NCBI GenBank assembly: GCA_964412015.1 | Contig: CAYPMO010000012.1 | Span: forward strand, 15,129-79,128 | Length of the DNA: 64,000 nucleotides | Direction of reading: 5' to 3' | DNA from: SZUA-318 sp964412015 | GTDB taxonomy: Bacteria > Gemmatimonadota > Gemmatimonadetes > Longimicrobiales > Gaopeijiaceae | Shown: positions 48,840 to 56,689 of the stretch, one piece after another | Position numbering within the stretch: position 1 is the stretch's first letter | How the letters are laid out: the number at the start of each line of letters is the position of its first letter | The notes under the pieces: generated by a model | The model's database searches: none | The model's input: the letters and a program-made list of their open reading frames with translations, nothing else | What the model was told of the DNA's origin: nothing | Program-made: the position numbers and the translations under genes

Positions 48840-50699
48840 ATGAGCCCAATCCTCCTGGCCGGCATCGTGGCCGGACTCGCGCTCGTCCTCACGGCCGTCC
48901 TGACCCCGGTCGTGCGGGGCGCGGCGATCGCCGGGGGCCTGGTGCGCCAGGTCCAGTCCGACCGGTGGCACACGCGCCCCACGCCCGCGATCGGAGGGGT
49001 CGCGATCTTCCTCGGGTTCGGGCTCGCCATGGGCACCGGCTACCTGCTCGACCCGAACCCCGTACAGGGGCTCGCCGCCCACGCCGGCGAGGCCTGGCTT
49101 CCGATCTCCACGTGGGAGGGGCTGCTCCTGGGCGCCACGGTGGCATTCCTGGTGGGGCTCGTGGACGACCTCGTCCACCTCAGGCCCGCGGCCAAGCTGC
49201 TCGGCCAGCTCGCGGCGGCGCTCCTCCTGCTCCTGTCGGGCATCGGCGTCTGGTTCACGGGCGTCTACGCCGTGGACGCCGCCATCTCGGTCCTCTGGTT
49301 CGTCGGGGTCACGAACGCGCTGAACCTGCTCGACAACATGGACGGCCTCGCGGCGGGGACGGCCGCGATCGCCGGGGCGTACCTGGCGGTGATCTTCCTG
49401 CTCGAGGGCTCGCTCGGTCTCGCGCTGCTGTCGCTCGGGTTCAGCGCCGCGCTGGTGGGGTTCCTCGCGCACAACTATCCGCCGGCCCGCATCTTCATGG
49501 GCGACTCGGGCTCGCTCTTCCTCGGGCTCGTGCTGGCCGGGCTGGCCCTGGCGCCCGGCGCCGGCCTCTCGCGCAGCCTGGCCGCGGTCCTGGCCGCCCC
49601 CGTGCTCATCCTGGCGGTACCGATCCTCGACACCGTGCTGGTCACGATCGGGCGGTTCCTCGAGGGCCGCCCCGTGAGCCAGGGGGGCAGGGACCATACC
49701 TCGCACCGGCTCGTGGCGCTGGGGATGGGGGAGAAGCCGACCCTCTGGCTCCTCTGGAGCATGGCGTTCACGGGCGGCCTCATCGGCCTCATGTTGCGCT
49801 CGGCCGAGCGGGGGACCGCGCTCCTGGCCGGCGGCGTGCTCGTGGGCGCGGTGACGCTCGTGGGCGCCTATCTGCTGACCATGCGGTACCAGGCGATGGA
49901 GCCCGGGGCCGCGGAGCGCCTCTCGCTGTACCGGTTCATCGTCGAGAGCCAGCGGCGCTATCCCGTGTTCGCGCTCTTCCTGGACGGCGTCTGGATTGCG
50001 CTCGCCTACTACGGCGCGTACCTCGTCCGCTGGGATCCCGGAGAGCTCGCGGCCGAGCTGCCGTACTTCCAGTCCACGGTGGCGATCTACGTCGGCATCA
50101 AGGTGCTCGCGTTCATGGTGAGCGGGATCTACGGGACGCCCTGGAGCACGTTCGGCCTGCACGACGCGACCCGGGTGTTCCGGGCCAATCTGCTGGGGAC
50201 GCTCCTGGCGGCGGGGACGCTCTTCGTCATCGAGCGGATCGGGCTGTCGCGGGGTGTGGTGGCGATCGACCTGCTGCTCTGTGCGCTCCTCACGATCGGG
50301 GCGCGGTTCTCGTTCCGCCTCCTGGAGGGCGCGGCCCGCCGGTTCTCCCAGGAGGGGATTCCGGTCGTGATCCTGGGCGACGTGGAGGACGCCGACCTGG
50401 CCGCGCGCCAGCTCCCGCATCTGGGGGAACCCCGGTTCCGCGCCGTGGCGATCGCGTCGCCGGGCTCGGCGGTGGCGCGCACGTCGGTCGGGACGCTGCC
50501 GCTGTTCGGCGGCCAGGCGGCGCTGCGACACGCGCTCCACGCGAGCGGCTCCGGCGCGGTCCTGCTCGTGGAGCGCGAGGGATCGCGTAGCCTCGGTCGG
50601 TCCGCGCTCCGGCATCACCTGGAGTCGGAGGGCGGGGTGGACGCCTACGAGCTGCGGGTGACGGTGAGGAAGCTGGAGGAGGAGACGGCCGGACGTTGA
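48840..50699 (+). CDS. WecA/MraY-type glycan-initiating transferase fused to a FlaA1/PglF-type N-terminal half
   Basis: 619 residues, start ATG 48840. Residues about 1-350 are a complete polyprenyl-phosphate sugar-1-phosphate transferase with 10 or so membrane segments and all hallmark motifs: GLVDDLVHL near 108 (Asp-Asp), NALNLLDNMDGLAAG near 160, IFMGDSGSLFLG near 218, and RDHTSHRL near 283. It should load undecaprenyl phosphate with the first sugar phosphate of the polysaccharide. Residues about 370-480 add four more membrane segments like the N-terminus of FlaA1/PglF/WbpM (LFLDGVWIALAYYGAYLVRWD). Then EGIPVVILGDVEDADLAARQL near 505 is a CoA_binding_3-type Rossmann domain. The catalytic dehydratase domain that follows in those proteins is missing. 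Confidence 0.85.
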   Translation: MSPILLAGIVAGLALVLTAVLTPVVRGAAIAGGLVRQVQSDRWHTRPTPAIGGVAIFLGFGLAMGTGYLLDPNPVQGLAAHAGEAWLPISTWEGLLLGATVAFLVGLVDDLVHLRPAAKLLGQLAAALLLLLSGIGVWFTGVYAVDAAISVLWFVGVTNALNLLDNMDGLAAGTAAIAGAYLAVIFLLEGSLGLALLSLGFSAALVGFLAHNYPPARIFMGDSGSLFLGLVLAGLALAPGAGLSRSLAAVLAAPVLILAVPILDTVLVTIGRFLEGRPVSQGGRDHTSHRLVALGMGEKPTLWLLWSMAFTGGLIGLMLRSAERGTALLAGGVLVGAVTLVGAYLLTMRYQAMEPGAAERLSLYRFIVESQRRYPVFALFLDGVWIALAYYGAYLVRWDPGELAAELPYFQSTVAIYVGIKVLAFMVSGIYGTPWSTFGLHDATRVFRANLLGTLLAAGTLFVIERIGLSRGVVAIDLLLCALLTIGARFSFRLLEGAARRFSQEGIPVVILGDVEDADLAARQLPHLGEPRFRAVAIASPGSAVARTSVGTLPLFGGQAALRHALHASGSGAVLLVEREGSRSLGRSALRHHLESEGGVDAYELRVTVRKLEEETAGR

Positions 50700-50711
50700 G
50701 GCGGGGCGTGG

Positions 50712-51923
50712 TCAGTCCACCCAGCGGTTGGGGTCGGACGAGAGGAACTCCTCGATCGGGATGCCCTCGCCCCCCACCCACCATACGCGCGCCGGACCGA
50801 ACGCTCGCTGGAACGCATCCGCGCCGGGCAGACGCGTCGGGGAACGCCCGCTCTTGACCTCGAGGGCGGTCACGGAACGACCCCTGCGGAGCACGAAGTC
50901 CACCTCTCGGCCACGCTCCCGCCAGTAGAACACCTCCAGCCGGCTGCCGGCGGCCGCATTCCGGAGATGCGCGCCGACCGCGGATTCCACGAGGCGCCCC
51001 CACGAATCGCGGTCCCGCCGGGCTTCCGAGAACGTCGAGCCCGACAAGGCCGACATCAGGGCCGTGTTCAGCACCTGGAGCTTGGGGCTCGACGCGCGCA
51101 CGCGCACGCGGGTCCCCGAGAACTTCGGAAGGCCCGCGACCATGCCCGCTCCTTCCAGCAGATCGAGATAGTGCGCCAGCGTGGTCGTATTGCCCGCATC
51201 CTGGAGCTGGCCGAGCATCTTCTGGTAGGAGAGGACCTGTCCCGAGTACGAGCAGGCCACCTCGAACAACCTCCGCAGCAACGCGGGCTTGTCCACGCGG
51301 GTCACGAGAAGGACGTCGCGCGAGATCGTGGTCTCGATGAGAGAGTCGACCACGTACGCGCGCCAGCGCGCCTCGTCGTTGGTGAGAGGCGCCGCGCCCG
51401 GGTATCCGCCGAAGAACAGGTATCGCTCCAGGTCCCATCCGAAGGCGTCCCGCATCTCGCCGAAGGACCAATGCGGGAGGTAGAGCACCTCGAAGCGGCC
51501 GGCGAGCGTCTCCGAGAGTCCGGAGCGGACGATCAGCGGGGCCGAGCCCAGAAGGACGACCTTGAGCGGCGCGCCCTGTCGGCCGTCCTCGTCCCACAGA
51601 GCCTTCACGACATCCGACCACCGCCCGATCTTCTGGACTTCGTCCAGAACGAGGATGGCGCCCTCGTCGCCGGCCTCTCGAGCGAGCAGACGACCTCGTT
51701 CCCACTGCTGGGAGATCCACGACCGGTCCTCGAGCGTCGGTGCATCCGCCGACGCGTAATGCGCCGGCAGCGGTGAGGCGGCGAGCGCCTGGCGCACCAA
51801 CGTGGTCTTGCCGGCCTGTCGCGGTCCGGCCAGAACCTGGAGGAAGCGGCGAGGCTCGCGCAGGCGCGCCAGGAGCCGAGCGAGGTGGGGGCGCGCGTGG
51901 GATGGCAGCGTTGGCTTCGGCAT
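50712..51923 (-). CDS. AAA-family ATPase with C-terminal DUF4143 nuclease-like domain
   Basis: 403 residues. The AAA_14 domain has Walker A GPRQAGKTT (residues 33-41) and Walker B ILVLDE (90-95), plus a sensor region VVLLGSAPLIVRSGLSETLAGR. The C-terminal DUF4143 domain has EVDFVLRRGRSVTALEVKSG, a PD-(D/E)xK-like arrangement. Members of this family are common in accessory islands and are poorly understood; defence, DNA handling or selfish roles have been suggested. The start codon is directly preceded on its own strand by a TGAGTAATTTTACTCA palindrome. A second member is at 54349-55527. Confidence 0.9.
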   Translation of the reverse strand: MPKPTLPSHARPHLARLLARLREPRRFLQVLAGPRQAGKTTLVRQALAASPLPAHYASADAPTLEDRSWISQQWERGRLLAREAGDEGAILVLDEVQKIGRWSDVVKALWDEDGRQGAPLKVVLLGSAPLIVRSGLSETLAGRFEVLYLPHWSFGEMRDAFGWDLERYLFFGGYPGAAPLTNDEARWRAYVVDSLIETTISRDVLLVTRVDKPALLRRLFEVACSYSGQVLSYQKMLGQLQDAGNTTTLAHYLDLLEGAGMVAGLPKFSGTRVRVRASSPKLQVLNTALMSALSGSTFSEARRDRDSWGRLVESAVGAHLRNAAAGSRLEVFYWRERGREVDFVLRRGRSVTALEVKSGRSPTRLPGADAFQRAFGPARVWWVGGEGIPIEEFLSSDPNRWVD

Positions 51924-51939
51924 TGAGTAATTTTACTCA
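51924..51939. promoter_or_regulatory. Palindromic operator-like site at the ATPase start
   Basis: TGAGTAA and TTACTCA form a perfect 7-bp inverted repeat around TT, immediately next to the ATPase start codon. A further half-site TGAGTAA lies at 51946-51952. The - strand reading contains TAAAAT as a possible -10 box 7 bases before the ATG. The placement suggests autoregulation by a DNA-binding protein. AT-rich sequence is rare in this window, which makes it stand out. Confidence 0.55.
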
Positions 51940-52059
51940 TACCAATGAGTAAATGGTAGGCCGTCCCCATGCGCCTTGGCCCCTCGTTCCCGGGTCCCCA
52001 TATTGCGGCGCTCCATTCGCTTCGCTCTCCGAGCAGCAAGCCCCCCGGGCATCCCGCAC

Positions 52060-53394
52060 ATGGTCGCGAAAACCATCCAGCGCTTCCGGAACGACGACGT
52101 CACCTTCGGGGTCGTCGGCCTCGGGTACGTCGGCCTGCCCCTCTCCGTCGAGGCGGCCGCGAGCGGCCTCCGGGTCCTCGGGTTCGACGTCTCGGCGCAG
52201 GTGGTCGAGGGCGTCAACGCCGGCCGCTCCCACATCCAGGACGTGCCCGGCGAGCGGGCGGCGGCGCTGCGCGCGAAGGGGCTCCTCGAGGCGACCACGG
52301 ACATGGCGCGCCTCGCCGAGTGCGACGCGATCTCGATCTGCGTGCCGACGCCGCTCTCGAAGACCCGGGACCCCGACGTCTCCTTCATCCTCGCGGCCAC
52401 CGAGGCCGTGGCGGCGGCGCTCCGGCCCGGCCAGCTCGTCGTCCTCGAGTCCACGACGTATCCCGGCACCACGCGCGAGATCATGCTCCCGGCGCTCGAG
52501 CGGGGAGGCCTGAAGGTCGGCAGGGACTTCTTCCTCTGCTTCAGCCCCGAGCGCGTGGACCCGGGCAACCCGACCTGGCACACGAAGAACACGCCCAAGG
52601 TGATCGGCGGCATCACGCCCGCGTGCGCGCGCGTGGGGCGGGCGCTCTACGAGCGGTTCATCGACACCGTGGTGCCCGTGTCGTCGGTCGAGGCCGCCGA
52701 GCTGACGAAGCTCCTCGAGAACACGTTCCGGTCCGTGAACATCGGCCTCGTGAACGAGTCCGCGATCATCTCCGACCGGCTGGGCGTGAACGTGTGGGAG
52801 GTCATCGAGGCGGCCGCGACCAAGCCGTTCGGGTTCATGAAGTTCACGCCGGGCCCCGGCCTGGGCGGACACTGCATCCCGATCGACCCGCACTACCTGT
52901 CGTGGAAGATGCGGACGCTCAACTACAAGACGCGCTTCATCGAGCTGGCGTCCGAGATCAACGCCGAGATGCCCTACTTCGTCGTCGGCAAGGTGCGCGA
53001 GGTGCTCAACCGGGCGAAGAAGTCCGTGAACGGCGCGCGTATCCTGCTGCTCGGCGTCGCCTACAAGAAGGACGTCGACGACCTGCGCGAATCGCCCGCG
53101 CTGGACGTGCTCAAGCTGCTCGAGGCCGACGGCGCCCGGATCTCCTACCACGATCCCTACGTGCCGCGCCTGAAGGGGGACGGCGCCGAGCTCGAGTCGG
53201 TCTCCCTCACCGACGAGGCGCTCACCGATGCCGACGCGGTCGTGATCCTCACCGACCACTCCAGCTTCGACTACGCGCGCATCGTGCGGCTCAGCCGAGC
53301 GCTCGTGGACGCCAGGAACGCCACGGCCCGCGTGCCGGAAGCCGCGGCGGCCGCTACGCGTCCCGGCGGGACGCGCTGGATCGTGAAGGGGTAG
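52060..53394 (+). CDS. Nucleotide-sugar dehydrogenase (UDP-GlcNAc/ManNAc 6-dehydrogenase type)
   Basis: 444 residues from ATG 52060 (MVAKTIQRFRNDDVTFGVVGLGYVGLPLSVEA). The enzyme oxidises a UDP-N-acetylhexosamine or UDP-hexose at C6 to the uronic acid using two NAD. The NAD motif is VVGLGYVGLPL, ESTTYPGTT is the second motif, and the active site is GLGGHCIPIDPHYLSWK with the catalytic Cys near residue 271. The IPIDPHYLSWK wording is typical of the WbpA/WecC/VipA group. It sits in the accessory island, but its product is a sugar nucleotide for the polysaccharide locus. Confidence 0.92.
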   Translation: MVAKTIQRFRNDDVTFGVVGLGYVGLPLSVEAAASGLRVLGFDVSAQVVEGVNAGRSHIQDVPGERAAALRAKGLLEATTDMARLAECDAISICVPTPLSKTRDPDVSFILAATEAVAAALRPGQLVVLESTTYPGTTREIMLPALERGGLKVGRDFFLCFSPERVDPGNPTWHTKNTPKVIGGITPACARVGRALYERFIDTVVPVSSVEAAELTKLLENTFRSVNIGLVNESAIISDRLGVNVWEVIEAAATKPFGFMKFTPGPGLGGHCIPIDPHYLSWKMRTLNYKTRFIELASEINAEMPYFVVGKVREVLNRAKKSVNGARILLLGVAYKKDVDDLRESPALDVLKLLEADGARISYHDPYVPRLKGDGAELESVSLTDEALTDADAVVILTDHSSFDYARIVRLSRALVDARNATARVPEAAAAATRPGGTRWIVKG

Positions 53395-53405
53395 GGGGCC
53401 AAGAG

Positions 53406-53939
53406 TCACCGCCCCTCTCGCCGCGAGCGCATCGCGTTCACCACGAGCGCCAGCGGCAGGAACATCGGGGTCGGCCGGGGGCGGCTCTCCACCTGGCCCG
53501 CGGCGCATTCCAGGGGTGAGAACCCCAACCGGTCGTAATAGCCGACCGCGCCGGGCTTCGCGTCCACGACGACGCCGACGCAACCGAGGCGGTCGGCCAT
53601 CTCGAGCGCGAGCTCGAACACCCGGAGGAGAAGCGCCCCGCCGACGCCGCGGTCCCGTGCGGACGAGGCGACCGCGAGGCGCGCGAGCCGAAGCACGGGG
53701 AGCGGATACCCCGGGAGTCTCTTCCTGGACGACTCTGGAAGCGCGTCCGCCTCGATCTGCCCAGGGGCTATGGTGGCGAATCCGAGGATCACGTCCGGTT
53801 CGACGGCGACCCAGGTCGTGCCGATGTGATGACGGAACTGATTCTGCCCCGCGTAGAGGACGAAGAACCGATCGAGCTCCAGCTCCCCCGAGACGAACGC
53901 GCTCCGGTCGTCGGTCTCGCGAAGCGGCCTAATCTCCAC
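53406..53939 (-). CDS. GNAT-family acetyltransferase toxin
   Basis: 177 residues of the GNAT fold. The acetyl-CoA loop is RDRGVGGAL (residues 95-102), and AVGYYDRLGFSPL near 132-143 carries the Tyr expected for catalysis in TacT/AtaT-type toxins, which acetylate aminoacyl-tRNA. It is encoded directly after, and overlapping by 11 bases, a small RHH-type protein, the usual antitoxin-toxin order. The assignment as toxin rests on this context and on the motifs. Confidence 0.87.
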   Translation of the reverse strand: MEIRPLRETDDRSAFVSGELELDRFFVLYAGQNQFRHHIGTTWVAVEPDVILGFATIAPGQIEADALPESSRKRLPGYPLPVLRLARLAVASSARDRGVGGALLLRVFELALEMADRLGCVGVVVDAKPGAVGYYDRLGFSPLECAAGQVESRPRPTPMFLPLALVVNAMRSRREGR

Positions 53940-54204
53940 GCCCCGCCACCAGGTCCTTCAGCGCCTCCGTCGGCTCGCCGGGGCGCCGTAGGCGTCGAAC
54001 GACCGCCTGGAAGGACTCCGGGGTGAGCACCAGCCGCGGCGGAGTGAGCGCGTCGGCGGGCAGCTCCTGGAGGGCGCGGAGATGGTAGCGCAGCGCCGAC
54101 TCCACCAGGTATCCCTTCTTGATCCCCGTTGCCCTCGAATACGATTCGAGGAGTTCCTTCGTCTCCCGAGACACCGGGGCCGAGATCTGCGTCACGCGCG
54201 CCAT
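53929..54204 (-). CDS. Ribbon-helix-helix antitoxin partner of the GNAT toxin
   Basis: 91 residues: MARVTQISAPVSRETKELLESYSRATGIKKGYLVESALRYHLRALQEL is an RHH DNA-binding domain. The C-terminal tail (PRLVLTPESFQAVVRRLRRPGEPTEALKDLVAG) would block the toxin. A strong GGAGG ribosome-binding site at 54211-54215 fixes the ATG. Upstream, TAGATTTTTCTA (54236-54247 on the complementary strand) and the palindrome TTCTAGAA (54233-54240) make an AT-rich operator/promoter. Confidence 0.87.
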   Translation of the reverse strand: MARVTQISAPVSRETKELLESYSRATGIKKGYLVESALRYHLRALQELPADALTPPRLVLTPESFQAVVRRLRRPGEPTEALKDLVAGRGD

Positions 54205-54232
54205 CGTGACCCTCCGGATGGGATCATGAAAA

Positions 54233-54247
54233 TTCTAGAAAAATCTA
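54233..54247. promoter_or_regulatory. AT-rich palindromes upstream of the RHH/GNAT pair
   Basis: TTCTAGAA at 54233-54240 is a perfect 8-bp palindrome. It overlaps TAGAAAAATCTA at 54236-54247, a 4-bp-arm inverted repeat. This lies 29-43 bases before the antitoxin start and is probably its autoregulatory operator. The rest of the gap to 54348 shows no gene. Confidence 0.5.
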
Positions 54248-54348
54248 TCCGCGTCCCGCGCCCGACGCCAGCGGGGCGTGACGATGTGCCTGCTCCTCCG
54301 AGACGCGGATGACCTGGACCTCCGCATTCTCTTCCTGTATTCCAGGCC

Positions 54349-55527
54349 CTATCCCAGCTCCCCGACCGGCAACGCGCGGAACCCGTCCCGGAGGGGGAAC
54401 GCGTTCGGAGCGCGACACACCACGGCACCGCCGGAGACCTTGTCCGGGCCCAGGACCCCTCGGACGAACGCGAGGTTCACGGTGTCTGCGGCCGAGGGGA
54501 TCTCCGTCCACTTGGCCTCGAACAGCTCGACACGCCCTCGCGCCTCGGCGATGAAATCCACCTCCCGCGTGCGGTCCCGCCAGAAGAACAAGCTCCCGGC
54601 GCGTCCCGCTCGCCGCTCGCGGTGTCGTAGCTGCGCGTAGACGAACGTCTCCCAGATCGCGCCCGCCGCGGGAGCGTCGAGCAGGTCGTCGACGGAGCGG
54701 ACGTTGAGAAGTGCGCACAGCAATCCGGAATCGCCGAGGTAGAGCTTCGGGCTCTTGACGATCGAGCGCGTCCGGTTCGAGAAGAACGGCTCGAGGAGCA
54801 CCACCTGGCCCGAGGCCTCGAGGACCGACAGCCACTGGTTCGCGGTGGAGGGCGCGATCCCGATGTCGCGCGCGCGATCGGCCTTGTTCAGCAGGTTCGC
54901 CGACCGGAGCGCGCACGCACGCAGGAAGCGCTCGAAGTCGCGCAGGCTGCCGACGTTCAGGAGCGCGCGCACGTCGCGCTCCAGGTACGTGGCGATGTAG
55001 GAGTTGTGGAACGCGACCGCGTCGATGTCGGGGTTGGCGTGCAGCTCGGGGAAGCCTCCGCGCACGATGACCTCCTCGAGTCCGACGTCGGGTCGAGCGC
55101 TCAGGATCTCCGCGAGCGAGAGCGTCTCGAGCTCGAGGATCTCCGCTCGACCGGCCAGCGAGTCGGCTACACCCTTCATGAGCGTGAACTTCTGCGATCC
55201 TGTCAGCAGGAAGCGGCCGGGGCGGTCGCGCTCCGCGTCGACGGCGACCTTGAGGTGGCGGAACAGCGTGGGAGCGTACTGCACCTCGTCGAGGACGAGG
55301 GGCGGTGGATGACGCCGAAGGAACGCCTCCGGCTCCTTCTCGGCCTGTTCGGCCTCGGTGGGAAGGTCGAGCGACACGAACCGATGGTCGGGGAAGAGCC
55401 GCCGGAGCGTGGAGGTCTTGCCCGTCTGCCGTGCGCCCGTGAGCACGACGACCGGGCGCGTCCGGGCGGCATGCAACAGCCGTGTCTCGATGTCACGGGG
55501 GATCCACATATGCAAAATATGCGACAT
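54349..55527 (-). CDS. AAA-family ATPase with C-terminal DUF4143 nuclease-like domain
   Basis: 392 residues, or 386 from the second ATG (MWIPRDIETRLL). Walker A is GARQTGKTS (residues 31-39), Walker B LVLDE (77-81), and the DUF4143 core is REVDFIAEARGRVELFEAKW. It is distinct in sequence from the copy at 50712-51923 but has the same layout, so it is a paralogue rather than a recent duplication. The start lies inside an imperfect palindrome. Confidence 0.9.
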   Translation of the reverse strand: MSHILHMWIPRDIETRLLHAARTRPVVVLTGARQTGKTSTLRRLFPDHRFVSLDLPTEAEQAEKEPEAFLRRHPPPLVLDEVQYAPTLFRHLKVAVDAERDRPGRFLLTGSQKFTLMKGVADSLAGRAEILELETLSLAEILSARPDVGLEEVIVRGGFPELHANPDIDAVAFHNSYIATYLERDVRALLNVGSLRDFERFLRACALRSANLLNKADRARDIGIAPSTANQWLSVLEASGQVVLLEPFFSNRTRSIVKSPKLYLGDSGLLCALLNVRSVDDLLDAPAAGAIWETFVYAQLRHRERRAGRAGSLFFWRDRTREVDFIAEARGRVELFEAKWTEIPSAADTVNLAFVRGVLGPDKVSGGAVVCRAPNAFPLRDGFRALPVGELG

Positions 55528-55543
55528 AATCGCACATATTGCA
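55511..55543. promoter_or_regulatory. Imperfect palindrome spanning the second ATPase start
   Basis: TGCAAAATATGCG at 55511-55523 and CGCACATATTGCA at 55531-55543 match as an inverted repeat in 11 of 13 positions, with a 7-base centre. The first start codon (55525-55527, - strand) sits in the centre. The gap from 55544 to 55701 holds no clear gene. Confidence 0.5.
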
Positions 55544-55701
55544 ACAGGCCTGGTGGGGCGGACCGTTTCTCGAGGTCCCCGGCGCCGTGGATCGCCTTAC
55601 AGATCCAGCGCCGATCTCAGCCCCGCATTCAGCTCGCGGAGCTTGTCGCGCCTTCGTGCTACGGCGAAAGGGTGCCCGGTGCTCTTGCGAACCGGGGTCC
55701 C

Positions 55702-55887
55702 CTACGGCTCGGCGATCTTCAGGTCCCGACAGATCTTCCGGACCAGGTGGTCGTCTAGCTCTCGGTGGCGTGGAACTGTGGAGACGCAAGGCACGGCAGG
55801 ATTCAGCCACACGGAGTGATTTGCGCCCTCCCGGAGTAGCTGACAGCCCTGCTGCTCGAGATGCTGGACCAGCGTTCGCCGTTTCAC
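55702..55887 (-). CDS. hicA: HicA-type mRNA interferase toxin
   Basis: 61 residues: MKRRTLVQHLEQQGCQLLREGANHSVW, then STVPRHRELDDHLVRKICRDLKI. This matches the HicA/YcfA family with the conserved His (H24 in GANHSVW) that is catalytic in the dsRBD-like fold. The ATG overlaps the hicB stop by 4 bases. The order antitoxin first, toxin second is the less common hicBA arrangement. Confidence 0.92.
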   Translation of the reverse strand: MKRRTLVQHLEQQGCQLLREGANHSVWLNPAVPCVSTVPRHRELDDHLVRKICRDLKIAEP

Positions 55888-56102
55888 GCCGGAAGACGCA
55901 ACGGTTCCTTGATCACGTCCCGATCGCCGATCGAGGCCTCGGACAGGGCGCGATTGGCTTCGAGCACGAGCTGGACCGCTTCGGCCAGGTTCGACCTCGC
56001 CTCATCCAGGGTCGCGCCCTGGGTGTTGGCTCCCGGAAGCTCCTCGACGAAGGCGATGTACCCGGAGGGTACTTTCTGGAAGACGGCGGTGAAATCCGGC
56101 AT
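55884..56102 (-). CDS. hicB: HicB-type antitoxin
   Basis: 72 residues from the ATG giving MPDFTAVFQKVPSGYIAFVEELPGANTQGATLDEARSNLAEAVQLVL. This is the HicB RNase-H-like antitoxin domain (GYIAFVEELPGANTQG..LDEARxNLxEAV). The longer frame upstream adds 42 residues without family similarity. The C-terminal tail is short (IKEPLRLPA), so a separate DNA-binding domain is not obvious. Upstream are a TAGAAT -10 candidate (56150-56155) and a GGGGTACCCC palindrome (56140-56149). Confidence 0.9.
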   Translation of the reverse strand: MPDFTAVFQKVPSGYIAFVEELPGANTQGATLDEARSNLAEAVQLVLEANRALSEASIGDRDVIKEPLRLPA

Positions 56103-56139
56103 GAATCGATTCCGCCCGTGTTGGGTGTGACTGCCTCCT

Positions 56140-56155
56140 GGGGTACCCCATTCTA
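56140..56155 (-). promoter_or_regulatory. -10 box and palindromic operator before hicB
   Basis: On the - strand TAGAAT (56155-56150) is followed directly by the perfect 10-bp palindrome GGGGTACCCC (56149-56140). A TGGAAC about 18 bases upstream of the TAGAAT could be the -35 box. An operator over the start site fits repression by the HicAB complex. Confidence 0.45.
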
Positions 56156-56528
56156 GCGCCCAGGCACCGTCCTGTTCCATGCTCAAATAGGCCGGCGTCG
56201 TCCTGTGGCCCACGAGGGGAACTCGCACGCCTCATGAGGCGCGGTTCGCCATTCCCGTGGCGCATCTCGGGCGTCGGGTCCATCTTCCTTCTTCCTTGTG
56301 CCATGGACATCTCCAGGGTGGCGACTGCATGCCGGCGGAGGGCCGATCGGAGCGAGGCGCGCCGGCTCGAGCGGTTCGAAGCCGAGTATGGGGATGCGTG
56401 GCGGACCGCGGAGCCGCTGGCCGAGGAGGCTTCGCTGGACGGCCATCGGGGAGTGTGAGGGCGGATAGGCCCGCACCTCGGCCGCCAGACGCTCGGACGA
56501 CTGCGGCGGACGGCGCGGCCCGCTGGGT
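56156..56528. other. Gene-poor stretch with small unrecognised frames
   Basis: Between hicB and the broken ParE-like gene. A + strand frame at 56234-56458 encodes an Arg/Glu-rich helical peptide in its second half (SEARRLERFEAEYGDAWRTAEPLAEEAS). It has no ribosome-binding site at its ATGs and no family I recognise. I list the stretch as accessory debris, not as a gene. Confidence 0.4.
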
Positions 56529-56684
56529 TCAGCGCTGCGAGGTCGCGGACCGCGCCGCGCGCGAATCCTGGATCGTCACGACGGTGATCCGGACGCGCGA
56601 GCGTGTGCTGGGGGGAAGCTCGAGTTCGCGAATGAGCAGGTCGAGGTCACCAGCGGCTGCGGGGGCAACGACGACCTTCGCCAC
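56529..56684 (-). pseudogene. RelE/ParE-type toxin remnant with internal deletion
   Basis: A 51-codon frame from GTG reads VAKVVVAPAAAGDLDLLIRE, then LELPPSTRSRVR, and switches directly to ITVVTIQDSRAARSAT and a stop. The first part is the N-terminus and the last part the C-terminus of RelE/ParE toxins, which are normally about 90 residues. The middle, with the main catalytic or binding strands, is absent. It is preceded by an antitoxin-like 3' end, six bases away. I judge it a decayed toxin gene. Confidence 0.65.
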
Positions 56685-56689
56685 GGGCT

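Noticed and set aside
54278..54640. Small + strand frame opposite the second ATPase
   Set aside because: It overlaps the 3' end of the ATPase gene and its translation shows no domain.
55534..55701. Continuation of the hicA frame beyond its TAG for about 41 codons
   Set aside because: HicA is complete at 61 residues, and the extension has no family similarity or suppressor context. Treated as chance.
56234..56458. Small + strand frame as a gene
   Set aside because: No ribosome-binding site at its ATGs and no recognisable family; it lies in toxin-antitoxin debris.
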